Below are positions 1-7,568 of a stretch of DNA of 64,000 bases, piece by piece (the stretch's first letter is position 1; every line of letters begins with the position of its first letter). Made by a program: the position numbers and the translations under genes. The DNA comes from Streptomyces sp. WAC 01529 (GTDB lineage Bacteria > Actinomycetota > Actinomycetes > Streptomycetales > Streptomycetaceae), in NCBI RefSeq assembly GCF_003945545.1, contig NZ_CP029617.1, positions 4,041,001 to 4,105,000 of the forward strand. The letters run 5' to 3'. A model generated the notes under the pieces. It was not told the origin of the DNA. It was given only the letters and a program-made list of their open reading frames with translations, and ran no database searches.

Positions 1-805
1 CGAAGGGGGCGCCGATCGCGATCGTCGAGTCGCCGACGGCCACGCGGTCGGAGTTGCCGAGGGCGAGCGGCTTCAGATCGGCCGGGGGGCTCTTGAGCTT
101 CAGGACGGCCACGTCGTAACCCTCGGCGCGGCCGACGACCTCCGCGGCGTACTTCTTGCCGTTGGAGAACGTCGCCTGGAGCTTGCCGCCCTCGGCGGCC
201 GACGCCACCACGTGGTTGTTGGTGAGGATGTGGCCCTGCTTGTCGTAGACGAAGCCGGTGCCCGTGCCGCCCTCGCCGCTGCCGCTCTGCGCCTCGATGG
301 TGACCACGCTCGGCAGCGCGTCGTTCGCGATCTTGGCCACCGAGCCCGGCTCGCGCTTCAGGTCGGCGGGCGTGTCGGCCGCGGAGACCGTGGTCGAACC
401 GGTGTCGTTGTCGTTCTGCTCGGCCGCCCAGTAGCCGACGCCACCGCCGACACCGCCCGCGATCAGGGCGGCCGCGAGCACCCCGGCGACCAGACCACCG
501 CGACGGCGGCCCGGCTTCGGCTCCTGCGGCTGGTACGAGGCGCCCCAGCCGGAGCCGCCGCCACCACCGGAGGCGTACGACGGCACAGCGGGCGGCGACG
601 GAGGCGGCCACGCACCCGCACCCGCTGCGGCACCCGGGCCCGCGCCGGCACCCGTTCCGGCATCCCCGCCGGGAACCGTGGCGTGCTCACGAGTGACAGA
701 GGCATTGGAGTGGGCGGAGTCGGCGGAAACAGCGGGAGCGTCCACCGGCACGGGAGGTGCGGACGGGGCCTGAGGTACCGCGTTGCCCTCGTTCTCGGTG
801 CTCAC
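1..805 (-). CDS. HtrA/DegP-like membrane-anchored serine protease, 3' end cut by window
   Basis: Trypsin-like (S1C) protease acting outside the membrane, probably in envelope protein quality control. The first 268 residues are visible. Residues 1-100 are a Pro/Ala/Gly-rich cytoplasmic tail, about 103-126 are one hydrophobic anchor, and the protease domain follows from about 155. His198 lies in the TNNHVV motif and Asp231 in YDVAVLKL; these are the first two triad residues. The catalytic Ser and any PDZ domain lie beyond the left edge. The GTG start at 805 has an AGGAGA ribosome site just upstream. It diverges from the phosphodiesterase gene at 1050. Family assignment is secure; the substrate is unknown. 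Confidence 0.9.
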   Translation of the reverse strand, partial: MSTENEGNAVPQAPSAPPVPVDAPAVSADSAHSNASVTREHATVPGGDAGTGAGAGPGAAAGAGAWPPPSPPAVPSYASGGGGGSGWGASYQPQEPKPGRRRGGLVAGVLAAALIAGGVGGGVGYWAAEQNDNDTGSTTVSAADTPADLKREPGSVAKIANDALPSVVTIEAQSGSGEGGTGTGFVYDKQGHILTNNHVVASAAEGGKLQATFSNGKKYAAEVVGRAEGYDVAVLKLKSPPADLKPLALGNSDRVAVGDSTIAIGAPF

Positions 806-873
806 AGCTCTTCTCCTAGGTCCATGCTGTCGTAGGTGGCGTTCTCGGTCACGGCCTGGCTGCGCCGACTGCG

Positions 874-909
874 CGTACGTACTCTGCGTGCGTACGTACA
901 AACGTACGT
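874..909. promoter_or_regulatory. Cluster of three CGTACGTA/ACGTACGT motifs between divergent genes
   Basis: The self-complementary octamer CGTACGTA occurs at 874-881 and 891-898, with ACGTACGT at 902-909. They sit between the protease start (805) and the phosphodiesterase start (1050). Placement suits an operator for either gene, but I do not recognise the motif, and GTACGT words are common in this genome. Confidence 0.3.
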
Positions 910-1049
910 CTGTGCCAACTGTGCATCTGTCCGCAGTCAGCTTTTCCCATCGGCTGTCAGGGCACCATAAGCCGAGCCTGTGCGTCCGGCGCCCCGGGAC
1001 GCGGCACTCCGGCGAGCCGACGGGTACCCCGTGATGGCACCATGACGCG

Positions 1050-1916
1050 GTGACCCTCGCACGACAGCACCAGATCCAGGTCGTCGCCCACCGCGGAGCC
1101 TCCGAGGACGCGCCCGAGCACACGCTGGCCGCCTACAAGAAGGCGGTCGACGACGGGGCCGACGCCCTCGAATGCGATGTGCGGCTCACTGCGGACGGCC
1201 ACCTCGTCTGCGTCCACGACCGCCGCGTCAACCGCACCTCGAACGGCCGCGGAGCCGTGTCGGCCCTCGAACTGGCCGATCTGGCCGCCCTCGACTTCGG
1301 CTCCTGGAAGCGGCACCACAACGAGGCCGAGGAGGGCGAGGGCCCGGACTGGGAGCGCTCCGCGGGCGCCGACTTCGGGGCCGGTCTCGGCGAGGACACC
1401 TCCGTACTGACCCTGGAGCGCCTGCTCGAATTGGTGACCGAACGCAACGCCTCGGGCCGCCAGGTGCGGCTGGCCATCGAGACCAAGCACCCCACGCGCT
1501 GGGCGGGCCAGGTGGAGGAGCGGCTGCTCATGCTCCTCAAACGCTTCGGCCTGGACGCGCCGCCCGCCGAAGGCCCCTCCCCGGTACGGGTCATGAGCTT
1601 CTCGGCGCGTTCGCTGCACCGCGTGCGCGCCGCCTCCCCGACGCTGCCGACCGTCTATCTGATGCAGTTCGTCTCGCCCCGCCACCGTGACGGGCGCCTT
1701 CCCGCGGGCGTGCGCATCGCCGGTCCGGCGCTGCGGATCGTGCGCAACCACCCCGGTTACGTGGCCAAGCTGAAGCGCGCGGGACACCAGGTGCACGTCT
1801 GGACCGTGAACGAGCCCGAGGACGTCGAGCTCTGCGCCGAACTCGGTGTCGACGCGATCATCACCAATCGCCCCAAGCAAGTTCTGACCCAACTGGATCG
1901 CCTGGGACTCCGGTAA
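1050..1916 (+). CDS. Glycerophosphodiester phosphodiesterase (GDPD family)
   Basis: Would hydrolyse deacylated phospholipids (glycerophosphodiesters) to glycerol-3-phosphate and an alcohol in a TIM-barrel fold. The 288 residues show the family signature: HRG at 14-16, Glu41 and Asp43 in the ECDVRLT motif, and His56 in VCVHD. Near the C-terminus are HVWTVNEP and a TNRP motif, both typical of GDPDs. The usual PENT is PEHT here. There is no signal peptide, so it is probably cytoplasmic. The GTG at 1050 was chosen because it leaves the barrel complete and only ten residues before the first strand. It stands alone, divergent from the protease. Confidence 0.9.
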   Translation: MTLARQHQIQVVAHRGASEDAPEHTLAAYKKAVDDGADALECDVRLTADGHLVCVHDRRVNRTSNGRGAVSALELADLAALDFGSWKRHHNEAEEGEGPDWERSAGADFGAGLGEDTSVLTLERLLELVTERNASGRQVRLAIETKHPTRWAGQVEERLLMLLKRFGLDAPPAEGPSPVRVMSFSARSLHRVRAASPTLPTVYLMQFVSPRHRDGRLPAGVRIAGPALRIVRNHPGYVAKLKRAGHQVHVWTVNEPEDVELCAELGVDAIITNRPKQVLTQLDRLGLR

Positions 1917-2056
1917 CTCCCGTTACAGGGAGTGCACCGGCGCGTTCGGTACGTATTCGATCGTGACGAGTGCGTCACCGGAGGGCGATTGGCCGGTTTC
2001 CGGTCCAGTCCATTGGGGCATCCACACCGTGGCGTGGGGCGAAGGAGGTCTCGGGG

Positions 2057-2587
2057 GTGGCGTTGGTGGTGGCACGGGAGGTGCCCACGTCGTCGAGCAT
2101 GGCCGTACCCCATGGCCCTGCGGGCGTGGGGGAAGCAAGACACCGGATGCGTGATCAGTTGCGTGTCGGCGGAGTGTCCGAGTCGGTCATCGACGATGCC
2201 GTACTGATCCTGTCGGAGTTGCTCAGCAATGCCTGCCGGCACGGCAGGCCGCTGGGGCGCGGGATGGTCGGCGACGGGGACGTGCGAGCGGCATGGCACG
2301 TCGACAAGACAGGTCGGCTGACGGTCGAGGTGACGGACGGCGGCGGCCCGACCCGCCCGGTTCCGGCCACGCCGTCGGTGACGGCGCACGGCGGCCGCGG
2401 GCTCAACATCATCTCCGCGCTCGCCGACACATGGGGCGTGCGCGACGACGTGCACGGCGAGGTCACGGTCTGGGTCGTCGTCCAAGCGGGGCACCGCCAC
2501 GACGATTTCGCTACGCGCGTCGCCGCCCCGTCGGCCGCCGCGCTCGCCGATCTCGCCTACGCGGACCCCTTCGACGACCTTGACTGA
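2057..2587 (+). CDS. RsbW-like ATP-binding protein (HATPase_c, GHKL fold)
   Basis: A stand-alone histidine-kinase-type ATPase of about 176 residues, of the anti-sigma-factor/regulatory class abundant in Streptomyces. Visible motifs are the N box (ELLSNACRHG, about 54-63), a TDGGGP G1-like box near 94 and GRGLNII near 115. A GTG at 2057 is preferred because GAAGGAGG lies eight bases upstream (2041-2048); TTG 2063 or GTG 2066 are alternatives. No sigma factor, anti-anti-sigma factor or phosphatase is adjacent, so its partner is unknown. A Glu/Asp-rich tail ends the protein. Confidence 0.85.
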   Translation: MALVVAREVPTSSSMAVPHGPAGVGEARHRMRDQLRVGGVSESVIDDAVLILSELLSNACRHGRPLGRGMVGDGDVRAAWHVDKTGRLTVEVTDGGGPTRPVPATPSVTAHGGRGLNIISALADTWGVRDDVHGEVTVWVVVQAGHRHDDFATRVAAPSAAALADLAYADPFDDLD

Positions 2588-2619
2588 GGCCCGGCCGCGA
2601 CCCGGGGTGAGCCCGGGCC

Positions 2620-2655
2620 GACCCGGAACGAGACCCGGAACGAGACCCGGACCGA
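2620..2655. repeat. Three 12-bp tandem repeats
   Basis: Three near-identical units of GACCCGGAACGA run from 2620, the last with one change. They lie between the ATPase stop and the SEC-C gene, about 90 bp before the latter. No function is evident. Confidence 0.7.
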
Positions 2656-2742
2656 GGTGAATCCCGGCGGCCCTGTCGCCAACGGCTAGGCTCGCGCTCG
2701 TACGCAAGTGAGCACGAGAGCCGCAGCCGGGAGACACCCAAG

Positions 2743-3720
2743 ATGGCCAAGAAGCGCCCCCAGACCAAGGGCAAGCAGCAGCCGCAGCTCAAGGGCGGAG
2801 CCGACGAGAACTATCCGGCCGTCGGCGCCCGCGAACCCTGCCCCTGCGGCTCGGGCCGCCGCTACAAGGCCTGTCACGGCCGGGCCGCCTCGCACGCGGT
2901 GGCCGAGCTGGTGCAGCGCCCCTTCGAGGGTCTGCCCGGCGAGTGCGACTGGGTCGCGCTGCGCGAGCTGGTGCCCGCCGCCACCGTCGAGCTGACGCTC
3001 AAGGACGGGCTCCCCGAAGGCGTCCCCTCGGTCACGCTCGCCACCGTGCTGCCGATGGCATGGCCCGCGCTGCGCCGCGACGACGGCTCGGTCCTGCTCG
3101 GCCTGCAGAACGACACCTCCTCCGGCGACATCAGCCGCGATCTGGCCGACACCCTGCACCGCGCCCTTGAGGCCGAGCCGGGCACGCCCGTGCAGGGCCG
3201 CCGCGCCCCCGCGGACGGGCCGCGCCTTCAGGATCTGCTCGCCCCCGACGCGCCGTTCGAGCCGGTGGTGCACGCCGGGTTCGAGTTCTGGGTGCCGGAC
3301 TCGGAGAACGCCACGCCGGAGGTCTCCGCCTCCCTGGAGCGGGCCAACGCCGCCGCCATCCCGACCGTGAAGCTCACCGGCGTGGACGCCGCGTACTGGT
3401 GCGAGACCCCGGAGAAGAACCACCTGCGCTGGGTCATGCCGCACCCCGAGGAGCAGCTGCTCGACGCGCTGGCCCGGCTGCACGCGGCCGGCACGTCGAG
3501 CCTCGGCGAGGGCACCCGGCTCGTCGGCTCCTTCCGGGCGCACGGCGTGATCGTGCCGGTGTGGGACCTGCCGACGGGCGTCGGCGCCGACGACATCGAG
3601 AAGCCGGCGGCCGAGTTCGCCGAGCGGCTCGCGGCGGCGCTCGCCTCGGACGCCCCGCTCACCGGCGACGAGCGCCGGGCGCGTGGTGGCCTCACCAACC
3701 GCCAGGTCACCCTCAGCTGA
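2743..3720 (+). CDS. DUF5926 family protein with N-terminal SEC-C zinc motif
   Basis: A 325-residue protein with a basic, Lys-rich N-terminus, then a SEC-C motif at residues 33-45 (Cys33, Cys35, Cys44, His45). This motif binds zinc and also ends the SecA translocase. The rest is an acidic domain conserved in actinobacteria and known only as DUF5926. It has no signal peptide or membrane segment. The ATG has GGGAGA upstream. The zinc motif is clear; any link to protein export or ribosomes is inference from the motif alone. Confidence 0.85.
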   Translation: MAKKRPQTKGKQQPQLKGGADENYPAVGAREPCPCGSGRRYKACHGRAASHAVAELVQRPFEGLPGECDWVALRELVPAATVELTLKDGLPEGVPSVTLATVLPMAWPALRRDDGSVLLGLQNDTSSGDISRDLADTLHRALEAEPGTPVQGRRAPADGPRLQDLLAPDAPFEPVVHAGFEFWVPDSENATPEVSASLERANAAAIPTVKLTGVDAAYWCETPEKNHLRWVMPHPEEQLLDALARLHAAGTSSLGEGTRLVGSFRAHGVIVPVWDLPTGVGADDIEKPAAEFAERLAAALASDAPLTGDERRARGGLTNRQVTLS

Positions 3721-3721
3721 G

Positions 3722-3812
3722 GCGAACGGGCGCGCGCGGTCAAGCGAACGGGTCGCGCGCGGTCAGGCGATCGGGTCGCGCGCGGTCAGGCGATCGGGTC
3801 GCGCGCGGCGCG
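3722..3812. repeat. Four tandem ~23-bp repeats after the DUF5926 gene
   Basis: Units begin at 3722 (22 bp), 3744, 3767 and 3790 (23 bp each). Each has the form GCGAWCGGGTCGCGCGCGG. They directly follow the DUF5926 stop codon. Copies 2 and 3 differ at one position, so the array looks recent. Confidence 0.8.
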
Positions 3813-3829
3813 GCCGTCAGGACCACGCG

Positions 3830-3851
3830 CGACTGACGCACCAGTCAGTCG
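3830..3851. terminator. Hairpin, 8-bp perfect stem
   Basis: CGACTGAC at 3830-3837 pairs with GTCAGTCG at 3844-3851 across a 6-nt loop. It lies between convergent genes ending at 3720 and 4029. No T-run follows. Confidence 0.45.
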
Positions 3852-3960
3852 GTAGGAACGCGTGACTCCGGTCACAACTCCCCGTGGTCGCAGGCGAATC
3901 CCTGTCCGGATAACTGAGATCGAATTTGCCAGGAGCCGATCTCTTGTTACCGTTCAGGTA

Positions 3961-4000
3961 GCCCGGTTGCTGGTGCATCCCCCGTCGCCAGCAACCGGGC
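3961..4000. terminator. Likely bidirectional terminator, 13-bp perfect stem
   Basis: GCCCGGTTGCTGG at 3961-3973 is exactly complementary to 3988-4000 across a 14-nt loop. Its place between converging genes suits a shared terminator. The rest of the 308-bp gap (3721-4028) holds the repeats and hairpin listed above and no gene. Confidence 0.6.
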
Positions 4001-4028
4001 CCTTCCATGTCCGGGCCCGGTTCAGCGC

Positions 4029-4583
4029 TCAACTGCCTTGAGCGGGCGCCGAGTTGCTCCCCGAGCGCAGCAGCAGCCCGCCCGACTCCCGCGCCGCGAA
4101 CTCCGCCACCGCCGAGTACGCCGCCGCCTCGCCCGCCGACCGCTCGCGCGGCGTCTCGCACACTCCCGGCTCGTCCCCCGCGTCCACCGCGCAGTGCATC
4201 TGTACCGTGCGCGCGTCCGGCCCCATCTGGGTCAGTACGCCCGTCAGGTCCTCGCCTGTGGCATTGCGGTAATAGGTACGGGCCCACGTCTCGCGGCCCT
4301 GCGTGAGGACGCAGGTCTGGGCCTCGATGCCTTCGGGGGAGGAGAGTTCGGGCCCGCACCGGGAGGTGTCCGCGGCCGCGTCCGTCGCCGCGTTCGTGCC
4401 GGCGTCCGCACGCGAGTCGGGGCCGGAGCCCGAGCCCGAAGAGGTGTTCGGAGGGGCGGCCGAGGGAGCGGGCGGGGGCGACTTCGCGTCACCGTCGCCG
4501 ACCGGCCCCGCGGACGCGCCGGCGAGCGGCAGAACAACCGTGGCGGCCACGACGCCCAGGAGCACGATCAGGCGGGGTTGCAT
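4029..4583 (-). CDS. Secreted protein of unknown function with conserved-looking cysteines
   Basis: A 184-residue protein with a short positively charged start and a hydrophobic stretch of about 20 residues ending in an Ala-Ser-Ala type cleavage site, so it is probably Sec-exported. Residues 28-75 are a Pro/Ala/Ser/Gly linker. The folded part, about 76-165, has four Cys that could form two disulphides. I do not recognise the family; size and export recall subtilisin-inhibitor proteins, but their CDP motif is absent. It lies 55 bp downstream of the primase-polymerase-like gene on the same strand. Confidence 0.7.
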   Translation of the reverse strand: MQPRLIVLLGVVAATVVLPLAGASAGPVGDGDAKSPPPAPSAAPPNTSSGSGSGPDSRADAGTNAATDAAADTSRCGPELSSPEGIEAQTCVLTQGRETWARTYYRNATGEDLTGVLTQMGPDARTVQMHCAVDAGDEPGVCETPRERSAGEAAAYSAVAEFAARESGGLLLRSGSNSAPAQGS

Positions 4584-4638
4584 GGGCCGAACATAACGAC
4601 AGTTGGCGCGCGGCCCGTTCGCCGCGCGCCCATTTCCC

Positions 4639-5316
4639 CTACAACTCGGGTGCGCTCACACCCGTACGAGTGAGGGCGTCGACGACGGCGTCCACGACCG
4701 CCTCGACGTCGGGCACCCAGGGGGCCGCCGAGCCGGGCAGCGGGGCGCGCTCCCAGCGGACCGGTCCCTCGCCCGTCCCCGAGGGGGGCAGCGCGAGATA
4801 GCCGCCCTCGCCGTGGAAGCGGAGGGAGCCGGGGACGTGGTCCTTGGCGTAGAGCAGCTCGCCCAACTGGGCAAGGGAGTACGGCGCGACGAGCAGATAG
4901 AAGCGGCTCTCGGTGGCGACCACCGGGCCGAGCCTGATGCCGGTCCCGTCGAGCGCGGCCAGCGCGCGCACGCCCGCGTCGACGGGCAGGCTGACGGCGC
5001 ACGGGGCGCGGCCGCCGGTGGCGAGCACGACGGGGGCGCACGGGCGGTTGCTCCACCACCAGCGCACCATCCGCTCGTCGGTGGTCGCGGCGAGGAGGCC
5101 GGGGTCGAGGGGGTGCGCGCCCGGCACCACGCATTCGGGGTCGGGGCAGGCGCACCGGCTGCCGTCGCGCCGGTCGAGGCCGACTCCTGGCAGTACGGGC
5201 CACCGCCAAGCGGTCGCGAAGGTCAGGGCCGCGCCGATCTGTCCGGTACTCCGGGCGGGCTTCCTTCCCATTCGCCAGGACAGGAGCCTGCGTCGCCTTC
5301 CGAGGATCTCGCGCAT
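4639..5316 (-). CDS. Primase-polymerase (Prim-Pol)-like protein, catalytic residues degenerate
   Basis: A 225-residue stand-alone protein resembling the N-terminal bifunctional primase/polymerase domain found on plasmid and phage replication proteins. A Cys-rich loop (CACPDPEC, about 55-62) leads to PGAHP-like and TTDERMVRWWW segments, as in that family. The strand that normally carries the metal-binding DxD reads CAVSLPVDAG, so catalytic acidic residues look lost or moved. No helicase or other replication gene is adjacent. ATG 5316 has AAGGA upstream. Family call is fairly good; polymerase activity is doubtful. Confidence 0.7.
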   Translation of the reverse strand: MREILGRRRRLLSWRMGRKPARSTGQIGAALTFATAWRWPVLPGVGLDRRDGSRCACPDPECVVPGAHPLDPGLLAATTDERMVRWWWSNRPCAPVVLATGGRAPCAVSLPVDAGVRALAALDGTGIRLGPVVATESRFYLLVAPYSLAQLGELLYAKDHVPGSLRFHGEGGYLALPPSGTGEGPVRWERAPLPGSAAPWVPDVEAVVDAVVDALTRTGVSAPEL

Positions 5317-5381
5317 GAGCGCTCGTTCCTTTCCGTTGCACGCCGGCGTTTGACGCCGGGGAGACTGCGGGCCACATCACA

Positions 5382-5441
5382 CCATGTGTGGATCACTACA
5401 CCCATGTGTGGATCTCTTCACCCATGTGTGGATCACTTCGC
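5382..5441. repeat. Three 20-bp iteron-like repeats, each with a DnaA-box-like core
   Basis: Units start at 5382, 5402 and 5422, a period of exactly 20 bp. Each begins CCATGTGTGGATC. Inside each is TGTGGATC(A/T) at 5387, 5407 and 5427, differing by one or two bases from a reverse DnaA box (TGTGGATAA). They lie 66 bp upstream of the primase-like start. The rest of the 5317-5812 gap holds no gene I can support. Confidence 0.75.
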
Positions 5442-5735
5442 TGTACGTACGAGCTGGCACATCCGACCCCAGCCTGCGGCATGGGGAACCACTCTGAACC
5501 GAGCGTTGACGTGGCGTGGGGTGGCGGCGCCTGGCGATTGCCGTCCCGCGATATTGCTTGCCGCCTCCCCCACGGGAGGATGGGGCACGGTCGTCGTGAC
5601 TTAAGACGCCCGGGCCCTCCGCGAGGTTCCGGGCGGGCCCCAACTGCCCCTGGTCATCACTGAGTACGTACCCAGCACGACCGCTGCAACGCTCTACCGA
5701 ACAACGTCAGTCGACCGCAATATGCCCTAACCCCG

Positions 5736-5775
5736 CACTGTTTTCGGCCAACTTATCAAGATCGAAAACAGTGCT
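5736..5775. promoter_or_regulatory. Perfect 12-bp inverted repeat upstream of the PP2C gene
   Basis: GCACTGTTTTCG at 5736-5747 is exactly complementary to 5764-5775, with a 16-nt AT-richer spacer. It ends 37 bp before the chosen ATG. It could be a protein-binding dyad or a leader hairpin. If translation began at the GTG at 5771, the right arm would be coding. Confidence 0.6.
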
Positions 5776-5812
5776 CAGAATTCCCACGGACACCAGGAAT
5801 CCCAGCAGGACA

Positions 5813-7363
5813 ATGCTGGACATCCCCTCACCAGGGCGTGTACATCTGGAGACATTGCTAGCGGCGCATAATGACATGGGGGTTTGCGATGCTATTGAGC
5901 ATTACGCACCGGCCGGAAAGCCGTCAGCCATGAACGCCCCGCACCTTCCGAAAGTGGCCGGAATCGATTCCACTCTTCCGTCACCAGCCCACACTGTCGC
6001 GCCCACCGCGCCCACCACACCCGCACCCGCGGGCTCCCCCACCCCCGGCGCCCCCGGCGCCGTGATCCAGGACCGCCTCGCGGGCTGGGTCTCCGACCTC
6101 ACCACGCTGCACGAACTCACCGAGCGGCTCGCCCGCACCCAGACCCTCGACGAGGCCCTGCGGGAGCTGCTGCGGGCCGGTGCCGCCCTCGTCGGCGCCC
6201 GGCGCGGCCTCGCCGTCCTGGAGCCCTCCGACGGGCTCGGCCCCGACTCCACGACCGGCCTCGGCCTCACCCGCGCCGAACTGGGGCACATCGAGACGGT
6301 GCCGCGTGCCGCCACGTCGTACGGCCGCATCCTGGACGCGCCGACCACCGACGCCCCCGGCTCCAGCTCCGGCCCCGGCCCCGGCCCAGCCACCGAGATC
6401 GTCCAGCCCGACCTGCTCGCCGACGACGGACTCGACCCGCGCCACCGCGAGGTCGCCGTCCGCATCGGCTACGCCGCGAGCTATGCCCTGTCCCTGGCCA
6501 CCGAGGCGGCGGGCCGGGTCGGCGCGGCGGTCTGGCTCTACGACGAGCCCGCCGAGCCGACCGAGCGCAGACGTCACCTCGCCGGGCTCTACGCGGGCTA
6601 CGCCGCGGAGCATCTGGCGCGGCTGCTCGAACTTGACCGCGCCCGCACGACCGCCGCGACCCTGCGCGAGGAGCTGATGCCCTCGCGGCTGCCCCGGGTC
6701 ACGGGAGTGCAGCTCGCCGCACGGCACCGCACCGGGCCGCGCGGCGGCGGCGACTGGCACGACGCGCTGCCGCTGCCGGACGCCGCGCTCGGCCTCGCGG
6801 TCGGCTCGGTCACCGGGTCGGGGCCCAGCGCCGTGGCCGCGATGGGGCGGCTGCGGGCGTCCTTGCGGGCGTACGCCGTGATGGAGGGCGAGGACCCCGT
6901 CGCCGTCCTCTCCGACCTGGAGCTGCTGCTGCGGCTCACCGAGCCCGCGCGGTCCGCCACGGCCCTCTTCGCCTACTGCGAGCCCGCCCTGCGCAAGGTC
7001 GTGCTCGCCGGGGCCGGACACAGCCCGCCACTGATCATCGGGGAGCGGCGCACGGAGTTCGTCGAGACCTCCCTGTCCGCGCCGCTCGGGATGCTCGCCT
7101 GCTGGGAGGCGCCGAGCGTGGAGTTCTCCCCGGAGCCCGGAGAAACGGTGCTTCTGTATACGGACGGTCTGCTGCACCGCACCGGAGAGGCGATGGACCG
7201 GGCGTTCGCGCGCCTGCACGCGGCGGCGGCGAGCGTGCCCAAGGCCATCCGGGGCGACCCCGGGGCCGTCGCCGACCACGTCTTGCGAACCGTTCTGCCG
7301 GACGGGCTCGACGCCGTGGACAGCGAGGAGGACGTGGTGCTTCTGGCGGCCCGCTTCGAGTGA
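5813..7363 (+). CDS. GAF-type sensor with SpoIIE/PP2C phosphatase-like domain
   Basis: About 516 residues. A Pro/Ala-rich region reaches residue 90, a GAF-like sensory domain lies around 100-280, and a PP2C/SpoIIE-type domain occupies 300-515. Such proteins dephosphorylate anti-anti-sigma factors. Phosphatase landmarks are GGDWHD, LYTDGLLHRTG and EDVVLLAARF. The motif that should carry a metal-binding Asp (normally DVxGHG) reads GSVTGSG, so Asp is replaced by Ser and activity may be reduced or lost. ATG 5813 was chosen because the sequence from MLDIPS matches my memory of Streptomyces homologues; GTG 5771 is in frame. Confidence 0.8.
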   Translation: MLDIPSPGRVHLETLLAAHNDMGVCDAIEHYAPAGKPSAMNAPHLPKVAGIDSTLPSPAHTVAPTAPTTPAPAGSPTPGAPGAVIQDRLAGWVSDLTTLHELTERLARTQTLDEALRELLRAGAALVGARRGLAVLEPSDGLGPDSTTGLGLTRAELGHIETVPRAATSYGRILDAPTTDAPGSSSGPGPGPATEIVQPDLLADDGLDPRHREVAVRIGYAASYALSLATEAAGRVGAAVWLYDEPAEPTERRRHLAGLYAGYAAEHLARLLELDRARTTAATLREELMPSRLPRVTGVQLAARHRTGPRGGGDWHDALPLPDAALGLAVGSVTGSGPSAVAAMGRLRASLRAYAVMEGEDPVAVLSDLELLLRLTEPARSATALFAYCEPALRKVVLAGAGHSPPLIIGERRTEFVETSLSAPLGMLACWEAPSVEFSPEPGETVLLYTDGLLHRTGEAMDRAFARLHAAAASVPKAIRGDPGAVADHVLRTVLPDGLDAVDSEEDVVLLAARFE

Positions 7364-7424
7364 GGGCGTCGTACTTCTGGAGGTACTCCTGGAGGTACTC
7401 CTGGAGGGCCGCTTCGAGTGAGGG
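7351..7424. repeat. Duplicated gene end flanking three 12-bp tandem repeats
   Basis: The last codons and stop of the phosphatase gene (CCGCTTCGAGTGAGGG, 7351-7366) recur exactly at 7409-7424. Between the copies are three units of TACTYCTGGAGG at 7372, 7384 and 7396. The second copy is non-coding, so this looks like a local slippage or duplication product. Confidence 0.8.
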
Positions 7425-7568
7425 TGCTGATGCCTCTCCACGCGCGCGTGGCTGACGTTTTCGCGTGAGGCGTCGGGCACTCGCTGTAAGTGGCCCAACG
7501 GCCCTGTGCCCCCTTCCGTACGCCCGTACGATGGAGGGTGGCCCAGTGTCGTACCTAGGAGGCAGACC

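Noticed and set aside
3853-3960. Possible riboswitch or tRNA before the 3961 hairpin
   Set aside because: No aptamer core or cloverleaf fits, and neither flanking gene starts here; both end.
5382-5441. Counting the iterons as true DnaA boxes
   Set aside because: Each core has at least one mismatch (TGTGGATC instead of TGTGGATA), so they are listed as DnaA-like only.
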